Assembly: GCA_021383565.1 (NCBI GenBank)
Contig: CP079699.1
Span: 2,232,001 to 2,296,000 of the forward strand
DNA length: 64,000 nt
Origin: Levilactobacillus brevis
Lineage (GTDB): Bacteria; Bacillota; Bacilli; Lactobacillales; Lactobacillaceae
Direction of reading: 5' to 3'
Each line of letters begins with the position of its first letter. Positions within the stretch are counted from its first letter, which is position 1. Below are positions 25,102 through 33,834 of the stretch, in pieces. Under the pieces are notes generated by a model. That model searched no databases. It saw nothing but the letters and a program-made list of their open reading frames with translations, and was not told the origin of the DNA. Position numbers and translations under genes: made by a program.

Positions 25102-25152
25102 CATTTTACGCTACACTAGCTGAACGCAGAACGTTCAGAGAGGGGAATTGTA

Positions 25153-25827
25153 TTGAGACAGACAACTTATCCCGCCCATGAGCAGCTGTTCTTTGGGTGC
25201 GGTTTAACCATGCTGGCAGGGGCCTTGGACGCCTATTCCTATCTGGAACACGGCGCCGTCTTTGCTGGACTCCAAACGGGTAATCTCATCTTGCTGGGGG
25301 TTAGTCTGGGGCATTTTCAACTGAGTACCGTTGGTCGTTATCTAGCGTCGTTACTGGCGTTCGTAGTGGGGACGCTCGTCGTTCGGTGGCTCCAACGCAT
25401 CTTGGAAAAGTCGCGGGCAAACGCACAACTGATTGTGTTAGGGTACATGCTGGTGTTACTCCTGGCGGTCTTAGGCCTTCACCACCTCCCCAGCTACGTG
25501 TTAGTGGCGTTGCTGTCACTGATTGCCGCGGCTGAACTACAAGAATTTCGACAGGTTAAAGGACGGCCGTTTACGCCCCTCATGACGGGGGATAGTCGCC
25601 ATATTTTCACGGCAGTTGGCGCGGGTCTGCGCGACCGCAGTCGGGAGACCCGTGCGACGGCTAGCGATACCGGCATTCTCACGCTTAGCTTCATTGGCGG
25701 GGCACTATTGGTTGCCGCGGGAACGACCGTGATGGCCGACTATGCCATCCTGTTGCCTATTCTACTAGTGGTGACTTTACTGATATGGCTGTACCAGCAG
25801 ACCCATCGGCGAAAATGGAAACACTAA
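25153..25827 (+). CDS. YoaK-like (DUF1275) membrane protein
   Basis: 224-residue membrane protein with about six hydrophobic segments. The early motif MLAGALDAYSYLEHGAVFAGLQTGNLILLG is the mark of the DUF1275/YoaK family, whose function is unknown. TTG start, with AGGGG upstream. An inverted repeat CTGAACG/CGTTCAG at about 25119-25137 lies just before the ribosome binding site and could be an operator. The ISL3 element ends 43 bp upstream, so part of the original promoter may have been displaced. Confidence 0.85.
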   Translation: MRQTTYPAHEQLFFGCGLTMLAGALDAYSYLEHGAVFAGLQTGNLILLGVSLGHFQLSTVGRYLASLLAFVVGTLVVRWLQRILEKSRANAQLIVLGYMLVLLLAVLGLHHLPSYVLVALLSLIAAAELQEFRQVKGRPFTPLMTGDSRHIFTAVGAGLRDRSRETRATASDTGILTLSFIGGALLVAAGTTVMADYAILLPILLVVTLLIWLYQQTHRRKWKH

Positions 25828-25859
25828 AAAATGCGATCCCAATACGGGGTCGCATTTTA
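25827..25859. terminator. Shared terminator of YoaK and ASST genes
   Basis: AAAATGCGATCCC and GGGGTCGCATTTT arms. It works for both convergent genes. Confidence 0.85.
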
Positions 25860-25870
25860 AATTACCCAAA

Positions 25871-27562
25871 TTACTTCGTCGCATCGAAAACATACGCGGA
25901 ACTGTAGAACGGTACGCGGTAGGCGCGATAAGCGTAAGCCTTGGATGAGGCGTTCTTCATCGTGGCGTTAAAGACTTGTTGCCCACTCTTTGTGACTTCG
26001 ATGATGTTACTCTGTTGGCCACCAGCCTTGAAACCAAAGTCGATCAGGACGTTGCCGTTCGATTGCTTTTCGGCGTAACCAATTACACTGGTAAAGTTAC
26101 CGGCACCCAGGGTCTTGCCATAAGACCAGGTCGAGGTGATGGTCATCTTCTTGGCGTTGACGTGGTATTCGACAGCTTGCGAATACTTGCCGGACGTCTT
26201 CTTGTTTCCGTTAGTGACGTCGATATTGTTGTCGTACAACAGGAAGTTTTCACTATTGGCGGCGTTTTGACCACCGTTATTTAGCAGGTAAAGGCCATGT
26301 TGACCACCCGTGGTAATCGTGCCCTTGGTTGGCGTCAGCACGTATTTCTGGTAAGCCTTAGGCCAGCTCGACTTCTTCTTGCCACTGTAGAGCCATTTGA
26401 TATGGTCAGTCTTGTAGTCCAACTTCATAATCAGATCTTGATTCCGACTGGACAAGACGATCGAGTGGTCATTCTGGTCGTAATCCACGGCATTGTTGTG
26501 TAGCCAATCAATCTTGCCGTCAGTGCCCTTCTTGTACTTCGCCCACATGGACTTCGGCAGAATCTTCTTGAGGTCGATGACCTTGACGATCTTCCCGGTC
26601 TTGTGCGACACCTCAATTAGCGTATCTTCCTTGTACTTCGAGCCGTCCGAAACGGTCGCTAAGAAATTGTGATTAGGCAACTCGACCAGATCGTGGTGAA
26701 TGACGGTCGTTTCCACGCCACCATCGGTACTGCTGGTTTTGTTGGCAAAGCCGTATTCTTGGTAAACGCGGCCGAGATAATCTGTCTCGATTAAGTCATT
26801 GTAAACATCGGAACTCTGATTCTTCTTGGACAGAATCATGATGTGGCCGTTGGACCACTGCTCAATGGTGTGTTGGGAATAGTTGGTGTCGTACCACCGC
26901 ACGGCACCGTCCGCGTCAATCGCAAAGGGCTGTTTGGTCGTCCGGTTGATGACGGTCAACTTGTTTTTGCCAATGCTCATCTTGGACTTGTCCACGTTTT
27001 TCGTCGTGATGGTGGCGTTCTTAATGTACTTTGGTAGCGCGCCCGTCTTCATCTTCAACGTCTTGGTCTGCGTCTCACCGTTCTTGGTCGTCGCGGTAAT
27101 CTTGACCGTGTTGTTGGTGTCCGCATATAGGCCAACGACGGGCACCTGATGACGCTTGGTATAGCCACCCTTGACCGTATTGGTGATGGACGTCTTATCC
27201 GACTTGCCAACCACGGTATACGTGATCTTTTCGGCGGTACTGGATTTAAACGTCACCAGTGCGGAGAGGGGCGATGTGCCGTAGGGATTGACCTTGACGT
27301 AAGGATTATCCAGCGTGTATTGACTGCTTTCGGCCGCGGCCTTGTACTTAGCGGTCGCGGACTTTTGTGCATCCTGACGGGTCGTAATGATTTTGGTATC
27401 CAGATTTTTCTTAATCTGGGCATCGGTCAACGCGACCTTGTTGTTCTTAATTTTATAGCTGGAACTGCTACTTTTGCTGGTTGAACAGCCGGCCAGACCG
27501 ACCGTCAGTACGGCCAGGGAGGCGATTGCTAGAACCGCCATCCGGGGGTGTTTAAATTGCAA
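25871..27562 (-). CDS. Arylsulfate sulfotransferase-like lipoprotein
   Basis: A lipoprotein of about 563 residues (signal segment ending LAGC) with an Ig-like N-terminal domain and a six-bladed beta-propeller of the arylsulfotransferase family (PF05935). Family enzymes move sulfate from one phenol to another through a sulfo-histidine. Corresponding His-containing motifs are visible: HHDLVELPNHNF, DWLHNNAVDYDQ...SSRNQDLI with an Arg, and GQHGLYLLNNGG. Start TTG 27562, nine bases after AAGGAG; the ATG at 27583 overlaps that site. The protein would act outside the membrane on phenolic sulfates, perhaps of plant or host origin. SsuABC-like genes are encoded within 10 kb. The activity is inferred from family only. 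Confidence 0.85.
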   Translation of the reverse strand: MQFKHPRMAVLAIASLAVLTVGLAGCSTSKSSSSSYKIKNNKVALTDAQIKKNLDTKIITTRQDAQKSATAKYKAAAESSQYTLDNPYVKVNPYGTSPLSALVTFKSSTAEKITYTVVGKSDKTSITNTVKGGYTKRHQVPVVGLYADTNNTVKITATTKNGETQTKTLKMKTGALPKYIKNATITTKNVDKSKMSIGKNKLTVINRTTKQPFAIDADGAVRWYDTNYSQHTIEQWSNGHIMILSKKNQSSDVYNDLIETDYLGRVYQEYGFANKTSSTDGGVETTVIHHDLVELPNHNFLATVSDGSKYKEDTLIEVSHKTGKIVKVIDLKKILPKSMWAKYKKGTDGKIDWLHNNAVDYDQNDHSIVLSSRNQDLIMKLDYKTDHIKWLYSGKKKSSWPKAYQKYVLTPTKGTITTGGQHGLYLLNNGGQNAANSENFLLYDNNIDVTNGNKKTSGKYSQAVEYHVNAKKMTITSTWSYGKTLGAGNFTSVIGYAEKQSNGNVLIDFGFKAGGQQSNIIEVTKSGQQVFNATMKNASSKAYAYRAYRVPFYSSAYVFDATK

Positions 27563-27782
27563 ATGGGACATCTCCTTCATCAATTATGAAAAAAAGGGAG
27601 CACTAACCGCCAAGTTAGTTCCCACATATGTAACATCCCTAATATAGCACTGCTATAAAACAATCACGTTACCGGGGCGTGATACTTTTTTGAAAAAAAT
27701 ATGATCATCTTGTGAAGTTGACCGCTTGGTTTAGACGCGAAGCAGGGGGCCGTGACGATCGCCTTTCAACTTTTAGTCAAAC

Positions 27783-28385
27783 ATCTAAGGGTTGAAGGTT
27801 CGCAAACATGCTCCAATCCCTAGCTGACAAAGTTTATCGCCATTAAACTAGTCATCAATACCACCTGCGGCTGCCAGAGATTCCGACGCTGTGGGGATCG
27901 CCTGCGGCCTGAGAAGCGGTCCTCCGGCTCGGTTTGAAGCCTGACAAGAATCGCCAGTCTCCAAACACGTCCCGCGGTGTAAGCTGACTCAGAACGTCAG
28001 CTAACACCGCTGTCACGGCTACCTCCATCTCTGGCTGCCTCCGGTTACGATGGCTGACAACCACTAAACGCGCGGTGCCATCGCTGGCGTGGCCACGTTT
28101 GGCCAGCTTAATTGGGTATCCCTCACGTAGCCGTGAGTGCGTCAAATTTGGTCTCAGCCGTGGGATTTTCCAAGTGGGTTACTTGGAAAATGGCGTCTTT
28201 GAGACGCGGGCTGCCGGCTCAAAGCGAGGGACAAGACCGTCCTTTGGCTTGGCCCGTCCTCCCCACCGCGATCCAGACCAAATTTGGCGAACGGTAAGGC
28301 GGCCAGTGCGCGATTAGCCTATTATCATGGATGGTATCCATGTCATACTACAGATTCTAGCCGCTTTCTAGCTTTCAACTTTCAG
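27783..28385 (+). repeat. Full-length copy of the interspersed repeat
   Basis: About 600 bp. Ends are ATCTAAGGGTTGAAG and CTTTCAACTTTCAGT. It contains a long hairpin GCGGTGTAAGCTGAC / GTCAGCTAACACCGC (27974-28010), the pair CAAATTTGGTCT and AGACCAAATTTG (28143-28154 and 28271-28282), and between them the hairpin ATTTTCCAAG-tgggtta-CTTGGAAAAT. AGTCAAACAT occurs on both sides. The rest of the gap 27563-28511 holds the ASST promoter region and, at 28463-28478, the inverted repeat ATGTTGTTTGCAACAT before the next operon. Confidence 0.85.
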
Positions 28386-28511
28386 TCAAACATAAGAAAA
28401 TCACAAGAAATGTTTAATTTAGCGTAAGGACGTTGCCGCGAGGTGGATGCTATAACTAGACTATGTTGTTTGCAACATCACACGATTTATTGAAAACAGG
28501 GAGGTGAGACC

Positions 28512-29732
28512 GTGGCCGAACGGAAAAAACGGCGGTATTTACACGAGGTCGATCTTATGCGAGTCATCTTTATCGGTGGGGTTTTGCTCAACCACACCAC
28601 GACCGCATTTGAATCGCGCCTAGTCGATACCTCGCATAGTCAATTGATTTTAGAAGCAACGCATTTAGCCTTACATTTTACGCGGATGGGGTTCATGTTC
28701 ATGACCGGGCTAGTCTTGGTCCTGAACTACTATCATCGCGATCATCAGTGGCTCAGGTTTTGGCGGAAACGCTACCTAGGTTCTGGGATTCCGTATATTG
28801 CCTGGAATGCCATCATCATGGTCGTTGCGACCCTGATTGCCAGTGGGGGGATCGATTCGTCCCAATACTGGCCGCATCTGGGCAACGCGCTACTTTACGG
28901 GAATGAATACTACATGTACTACATTGTCGTGACGTTCCAACTGTACCTCTTGTTTCCACTGATCGTTTATCTTTTTAAACGGTTACCAGATAAACATCTG
29001 GTCGTCATGGGCATCAGCGCCGTGATTCAGTTCTTCTTGTTGGTTGGGATCAAGTATTGGTTGCCGCATGTGGACACCAGTCACTGGTGGTATTTATTCA
29101 AAGCCTATGGCACCAACGTGTTGGTTTATCAATTCTACTTCCTGGCAGGTGGAGCCGTCGCGATTCACTACGACACCTGCGTCGCCTGGGTGGAACGTCA
29201 CCACCGGTTCATCGGCTGGTCGACGGCCATCTTGGCGCTGGGTACGATCTTCCTCTATTTTGGGGACAAAAATGTACTGAAGCTGAGTCGTAGCGGAATT
29301 TTCTCCGTTCATCAGCCGTACATCTTCATCTATGACGTCTGCATGTTGGCCTTTGTCTTCTGGCTAGGACTCCAGTACGCCAAGGCCCGTCAACACGGCC
29401 TGCCGCAGTGGATCGACCGTCTCATTCGGGCCTTCTCCACGGTGTCGTTTGGCGTCTACCTGACCCAAAGTCTACCGTTATTCGCCTTGGGAGGGATTCT
29501 TAGCCTCCTGAAGTTACCAGCTTGGGCGGTTTTAGCGCTCTTGCCCGTGGGCTACCTATTTGTGTTTGGTGGCGCCCTTGCTATTTCTTGGTTCTGTTAC
29601 CGCGTGCCACCGTTTGGCGTCCTGATTGGGCGTCCACAGTGGCATCTCTTGAAAGGAGTACATTCCTATGTCAAAAATAACCTTAAAACTCACGCAACAA
29701 CTGAAACAGGCGTCTCATCAGAACGTCATTAA
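28512..29732 (+). CDS. Acyltransferase 3 family membrane protein
   Basis: 406-residue polytopic membrane O-acyltransferase (AT3/OafA-like) with about ten hydrophobic segments. The early motif LHEVDLMRVIFIGGVLLNHTT carries the family His, and RMGFMFMTGLVLVLNYYHRD the Arg. These proteins acylate cell-surface polysaccharide, peptidoglycan or small molecules at the membrane. GTG start after GGGAGGTGAG. Its last 65 nt overlap the downstream acyl-CoA ligase gene in another frame, so the two are probably translated together and may share an acyl substrate. Confidence 0.88.
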   Translation: MAERKKRRYLHEVDLMRVIFIGGVLLNHTTTAFESRLVDTSHSQLILEATHLALHFTRMGFMFMTGLVLVLNYYHRDHQWLRFWRKRYLGSGIPYIAWNAIIMVVATLIASGGIDSSQYWPHLGNALLYGNEYYMYYIVVTFQLYLLFPLIVYLFKRLPDKHLVVMGISAVIQFFLLVGIKYWLPHVDTSHWWYLFKAYGTNVLVYQFYFLAGGAVAIHYDTCVAWVERHHRFIGWSTAILALGTIFLYFGDKNVLKLSRSGIFSVHQPYIFIYDVCMLAFVFWLGLQYAKARQHGLPQWIDRLIRAFSTVSFGVYLTQSLPLFALGGILSLLKLPAWAVLALLPVGYLFVFGGALAISWFCYRVPPFGVLIGRPQWHLLKGVHSYVKNNLKTHATTETGVSSERH

Positions 29733-31185
29733 GGACGAGGCCCGCGATCGGTGGTTTACCGGCGCCGAACTGGCCGCCGATGTCGACCAACTCGAGGATC
29801 AACTTCGCGGTCTGAAAGTGGGGCATGGCGATCTCGTTTACGTTTGCCTGCCTAACTCGGCCCTGTATCCCGTCTTGACGCAGGCTATCTGGGCTATCGG
29901 TGCGGTCATGCATCCGGTGGCGCCCAAGACGCCAGCCGCCGAAATGCAGGCCGAGCTAGCCGCCCACGCCTACGCGGCCATTATCGTTGGGCCGCAACTA
30001 TTACCTGCCGCTCAAACCGACCGGAACACCACAGCGGCCACGCTCCAGTTGGCGACTGCCCCGACAGTAACGTTACTGCGAGACGTGGCGGTTACGGGCC
30101 ATGCGGCCGCCACGCCAACCGAAGAAGATTTGGCAGTGATCCTGAATACCTCGGGCACCACGGGTAAGCCGAAGCGTGTGGGGTTGACGCATAAACTTCT
30201 CCGCAACGGCGCCCAACACGATATTGATAGTCACCGGATGACTTCCGCCGATACCACACTGATTGTCATGCCACTCTTCCACATTAACGCGCAGGTTATG
30301 TCGCTACTGTCCACGCGTCTCTCCGGTGGTCGGGTGGTGATTACCCCGAAGTTCAGTGCCAGCCATTTCTGGCCGCAAGTGCAGGACAACGCCGTGACGT
30401 GGGTATCCGTGGTGCCCACCATCATTAACATCTTGTTGTTAAATGCCCACTCGCGGGCCGCGTACGATCAGAGTCGCAGCCGGCTTCGTTTCGTGCGGTG
30501 CTCCTCATTCTCCTTACCGCTGGATAAATTAACCCAATTTCAAGACACGTACCATACCCAGATCATGGAAGGCTATGGCATGACTGAGACGGCCAGCCAG
30601 TGCACGCTGAACCCCTACGATGCGCCTAAGGTTGGCTCGGTCGGTAAGCCGGTAGGTACGGAGGTCGCCATTGTGGTCGATGGCCAATTCGTCCCGAACA
30701 GTCAGGAGACTGGTGAGATTGCCGTTCGTGGTGACCACGTCATTCACGACTACCTCGATCCCCATCCCGATTCCTTTCAGGATGGCTGGTTTCTGACTGG
30801 AGACCTGGGCTACTTTGACGCTGAAGGTTATCTCTTCGTGAGCGGCCGTAAGAAGGATATCATTAGTGTGGGTGGTGAAAAGGTTGCCCCGGCATACGTT
30901 GAAAATGAACTGAGTGAATTGCCCTTTATCAAGGAAGTCACGGTAATCGGTACGCCCGATGACCTGTATGGCGAGGCGGTGACGGCCGTTATTATTTCCC
31001 AACCCGGTGACCAGCGGGTGCAGCGCCAAGCGGTTCTCGACCAAGCGCAACGGACGCTGGCGCCGTATGAGCAACCGAAGCGAATTCTGTTCGTTCAGGA
31101 CTATCCGCGAAATGCCACGGGTAAGGTGGTTCGACCGAAACTCCGTCAACAGTTGTTGGCCCAAGGGATTGGTGAGGGCGCATGA
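29668..31185 (+). CDS. AMP-binding acyl-CoA synthetase-like ligase
   Basis: 505-residue ANL-superfamily adenylate-forming enzyme. The P-loop is LNTSGTTGKPKRVGLTH, the A5 motif MEGYGMTETAS, the A7 region GWFLTGDLGYFDAEGYLFVSGRKKDII and the catalytic Lys is in the final NATGKVVRPKL. Similar to MenE- or oxalyl-CoA-type ligases; the acid substrate is not deducible. AAAGGAG precedes the ATG. It lies within a three-gene run, overlapping the acyltransferase by 65 nt upstream and the SsuA-like gene by 4 nt (ATGA) downstream. Confidence 0.88.
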   Translation: MSKITLKLTQQLKQASHQNVIKDEARDRWFTGAELAADVDQLEDQLRGLKVGHGDLVYVCLPNSALYPVLTQAIWAIGAVMHPVAPKTPAAEMQAELAAHAYAAIIVGPQLLPAAQTDRNTTAATLQLATAPTVTLLRDVAVTGHAAATPTEEDLAVILNTSGTTGKPKRVGLTHKLLRNGAQHDIDSHRMTSADTTLIVMPLFHINAQVMSLLSTRLSGGRVVITPKFSASHFWPQVQDNAVTWVSVVPTIINILLLNAHSRAAYDQSRSRLRFVRCSSFSLPLDKLTQFQDTYHTQIMEGYGMTETASQCTLNPYDAPKVGSVGKPVGTEVAIVVDGQFVPNSQETGEIAVRGDHVIHDYLDPHPDSFQDGWFLTGDLGYFDAEGYLFVSGRKKDIISVGGEKVAPAYVENELSELPFIKEVTVIGTPDDLYGEAVTAVIISQPGDQRVQRQAVLDQAQRTLAPYEQPKRILFVQDYPRNATGKVVRPKLRQQLLAQGIGEGA

Positions 31186-32165
31186 GTCAAACCAAACGGC
31201 GTTTTCTTAAATGGCTCGTGGGCCTCATCGTGATTCTGTGGGCGGGCGTAGCCTTCTACGGTTATCGGCAGACCGATGCCAGTAGTCAATCCAGCGGGCT
31301 CACAACCGTGACGGTAGGCTACCAGAAGGGCGATCCGGTCGATATAGCCCGGCAACGGGGTGAATTGGTGAAGGAGATGAAGGCCAAGGGTTATAAAGTT
31401 GTTTATAAACAGTTCCAAGATGGAACCTCGCTCCTCCAAGCCTTAAAGTCCGGCAGTATTGATTACGCCAGAACTGGCGACACCCCACCCGTGACCGCAC
31501 AGGCAGCCGGGACGAAGTTAACTTACATTGGTGCGGGGTCCGCCAAACCCCAAGGATCCGGCATCGTGGTGAAGAAGGGTAGCGGTATTTCCTCGATTAA
31601 GGATCTGAAAGGCAAGAAGGTCGCCTACACCAAGGGGACCAGTTCACAGTATCTTCTGTTGCAAGCGCTAAAGAAGGCCGGTATGTCTTCTTCCGACGTG
31701 ACGTGGGTCAACATGGACCAGTCCTCGGCCAGCGTCGCATTTGCCAAGGGTAAGGTGGCTGCTTGGGTCACTTGGGACCCGTATACCGCCCAAGCTCAGG
31801 TTAACCAGAATGCGAAACTGCTGACGAACGGCGTCGGTTTGAGCAACAACCGGGACTTCCTGATTTCGACACAGAGCTACGCCAAGGCGCATACCACAAC
31901 GTCGAAGTACCTGGTAAAGTACCTCGGTGAGGACATGCAGTGGGCCAATACCCATAAATCGAAGCTGATTAAGATGATGAGTAAGTCGTTGAAGTTATCC
32001 TCAGCCGTCGTCAAGAAGATGGTCATGCGTCGAAGCTACACGTTTGGCAAGATGACCAAGACGATTACGCAAGAACAACAAAAAATTGCGGACGCCTTCT
32101 ATCAGGCGGGGCTCCTGAAGACGGATGTGACGGTGGATAAGATCGTGACGTACTTGAAAGAATAA
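31182..32165 (+). CDS. ssuA: SsuA-like sulfonate ABC substrate-binding protein
   Basis: 327-residue solute-binding protein of the SsuA/NMT1 type (VTVGYQKGDPVDIARQRGELVKEMK...YARTGDTPPVTAQAAG...KGKKVAYTKGTSSQYLLLQALKKAG...WVTWDPYTAQA). The N-terminus has a hydrophobic segment at 10-28 without a lipobox Cys, so it is membrane-anchored. Sulfonates such as taurine or alkanesulfonates are the family substrates. Its cognate-looking ATPase and permease genes lie 1.7 kb away on the other strand. Here it is coupled by an ATGA overlap to an acyl-CoA ligase gene instead. Confidence 0.87.
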   Translation: MSQTKRRFLKWLVGLIVILWAGVAFYGYRQTDASSQSSGLTTVTVGYQKGDPVDIARQRGELVKEMKAKGYKVVYKQFQDGTSLLQALKSGSIDYARTGDTPPVTAQAAGTKLTYIGAGSAKPQGSGIVVKKGSGISSIKDLKGKKVAYTKGTSSQYLLLQALKKAGMSSSDVTWVNMDQSSASVAFAKGKVAAWVTWDPYTAQAQVNQNAKLLTNGVGLSNNRDFLISTQSYAKAHTTTSKYLVKYLGEDMQWANTHKSKLIKMMSKSLKLSSAVVKKMVMRRSYTFGKMTKTITQEQQKIADAFYQAGLLKTDVTVDKIVTYLKE

Positions 32166-32172
32166 CCCATTT

Positions 32173-32207
32173 AGCAAGCTTTCCGAGTCTGGGAGGCTTG
32201 CTTTTTT
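32173..32207 (+). terminator. Terminator after ssuA
   Basis: AGCAAGC...GCTTGCT arms with a T run. Confidence 0.85.
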
Positions 32208-32404
32208 ACGCACGGTAATCAGAAATACGCTACAATTGAGAAAATAACCCGGAAAATGAGGCGGTTCATGCTGATGGAGGCGTGTGTCAGGTAACGTCAC
32301 TGGGAAGTAGGGTAATATTTCCCCGGAAATAATTAGAAAAAGCGGCTAACCGCTTGCTCGTCACGCGACGTCATCGGGTATAACGAAGGTAGGAGGTGAC
32401 AACC

Positions 32405-33136
32405 ATGTCAAAACTAACGACCGGGGAATTAGCCAAACAGGCAAACGTATCGGTACGCACGCTTCAGTACTATGATCAGCGGGGGCTTTTACGGCCGACC
32501 GAACTGAGTACGGGTGGCCGACGACTGTACACAACGACAGACTTGAAGCGATTGAAATTAATCCTGCTACTCAAGGGGATGGGGCTTTCGCTGACCGCTA
32601 TTCAGGAAGTATTGGACAGCGACCAGTCGAACCACGTTCTCGCCTTGCTCCTGGACCAACAGAAACAGAAACTTCAGGATGAGCAGGCTGCGACCACCGA
32701 AAAATTACGAACGGTAAGGCAGGTGCGTGCCGGTTTGGCCGACTTTGCGATGGTCCCGATCCAATCAATCGAAGACATGGCGCGCATTATGGAAAATAAA
32801 AAAGGATTACGCAGGGTTCATTTGAACCTCGTGGGGTGGGGGCTCTTAATGGATGCAATTGAACTGGCTGCCCTGATTTACAGCATCGTCGTGGGCAACT
32901 GGTGGGTCTTCGCAGTAGCCATGGTGGTGGCCGTGATCTTTGCGACCGTGGCGGTTCGTCGTTATTTCAACGCGGTAGACTTCATCTGTCCGGCCTGTGG
33001 TAGCCAGTTTCGTCCTCGCTTCAAGCAGGCATTCTGGTCGGGACACACGCCGAAGACGCGGAAGCTAACCTGCCCGGTCTGTGGACAGACCAATTTCTGT
33101 GTGGAAGTATTGCGGCGCTCGGCAGCTAAGCGGTAG
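32405..33136 (+). CDS. MerR family regulator with membrane segments and zinc ribbon
   Basis: 243 residues. The N-terminal MerR winged helix (KLTTGELAKQANVSVRTLQYYDQRGLL) and coiled coil are followed by two hydrophobic helices (about 145-185) and a C-terminal zinc ribbon with CPACG and CPVCG. This layout suggests a membrane-tethered regulator that may sense membrane or redox state; the inducer is unknown. I start at ATG 32405, seven bases after GTAGGAGG; a GTG at 32396 overlaps that site. It is isolated between the ssuA terminator and a repeat copy. Confidence 0.82.
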   Translation: MSKLTTGELAKQANVSVRTLQYYDQRGLLRPTELSTGGRRLYTTTDLKRLKLILLLKGMGLSLTAIQEVLDSDQSNHVLALLLDQQKQKLQDEQAATTEKLRTVRQVRAGLADFAMVPIQSIEDMARIMENKKGLRRVHLNLVGWGLLMDAIELAALIYSIVVGNWWVFAVAMVVAVIFATVAVRRYFNAVDFICPACGSQFRPRFKQAFWSGHTPKTRKLTCPVCGQTNFCVEVLRRSAAKR

Positions 33137-33382
33137 GAAATCGAGCAAAACATCGGCTAAATGGTCTGATCGTGCCCCGTCATTTATTACTAATGTAAAA
33201 AATGGCGATTTGGTTGCACAAATGGCCGAAATAATTGTCAAATTCGTTTTAATCATCTAATAGTTTGATGTGTTTATCGAAAGGCCCTGAAGAGAAATGC
33301 GTGTCGCTTGGCGTTTTTGGCTTGTAGGATCGAGCCATGACGGAGTGTGACGAGTGTTTCGACCTATGAATAATTTTGTATC

Positions 33383-33720
33383 TAAAGGTTGAAAATTCGT
33401 GGACACGCGGTGACACCGCTGGCGTGGCCACGTTCAGTCAGTTTAATTGGACACCCTTCATGTAGCTGTGAGTGAGTCAAATTTGGTCTCAGCCGTGGGA
33501 TTTTCCAAGGGTTCTGCTTGGAAAATGGCGTCTTTGAGACGTGGGCTGACGGCTCAAAGCGAGGGAAAAGACCGTTCTTTGGCTTTTCCCGATCCTTCCC
33601 ACAGCGATCCAGACCAAATTTGGCGAACGGTAAGGCGATTAGCGCGCGACTATCATAATTATGATGGATGTTATCCTTGTCACACTGCGGATCCTAGCTA
33701 ATTTCTAGCTTTCAACCTTC
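33383..33720 (+). repeat. Interspersed repeat copy with internal deletion
   Basis: About 340 bp. The left terminus ATCTAAAGGTTGAAAA is joined directly to GGTGACACCGCTGGCGTGGCC, losing about 280 bp of the left half. The right half is complete, with hairpin ATTTTCCAAG-ggttctg-CTTGGAAAAT and the CAAATTTGGTCT/AGACCAAATTTG pair, and ends CTTTCAACCTTCAT. TTTTGT occurs on both sides and may be a target duplication. The stretch 33137-33382 holds nothing else recognisable. Confidence 0.85.
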
Positions 33721-33742
33721 ATTTTTGTAGCCAATACCATGC

Positions 33743-33782
33743 AAAAGGCCCTAGTCGGCGGGGAAACCGACTAGAGCCTTTT
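33743..33782. terminator. Terminator of ssuCB operon
   Basis: AAAAGGCCCTAGTCGG and CCGACTAGAGCCTTTT arms around CGGGGAAA. It lies just beyond ssuB on the minus strand. Confidence 0.85.
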
Positions 33783-33834
33783 GACGTTTAGAGGAGGAGT
33801 GGTGCTTTCAAAATAGTGAGGGGAGAGTTGGAGG

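Noticed and set aside
27855-28145. Open frame in the repeat (product begins MTHSRLREGYPIKL), with similar frames at 5670-5858 and 47788-48039
   Set aside because: The frames align because the repeat DNA aligns. Other copies carry deletions and stops (for example the copy at 53538), there is no good ribosome binding site, and start and end differ between copies. I treat the element as non-coding.
30529-31164. 211-codon frame antisense to the acyl-CoA ligase gene
   Set aside because: Complete overlap with conserved ligase motifs, no family features.
33447-33701. Forward frame in the repeat (HVAVSESNLVSAVGFSK), also at 28112 and 53849
   Set aside because: Same argument: it overlaps the inverted-repeat core, and the end differs in each copy.
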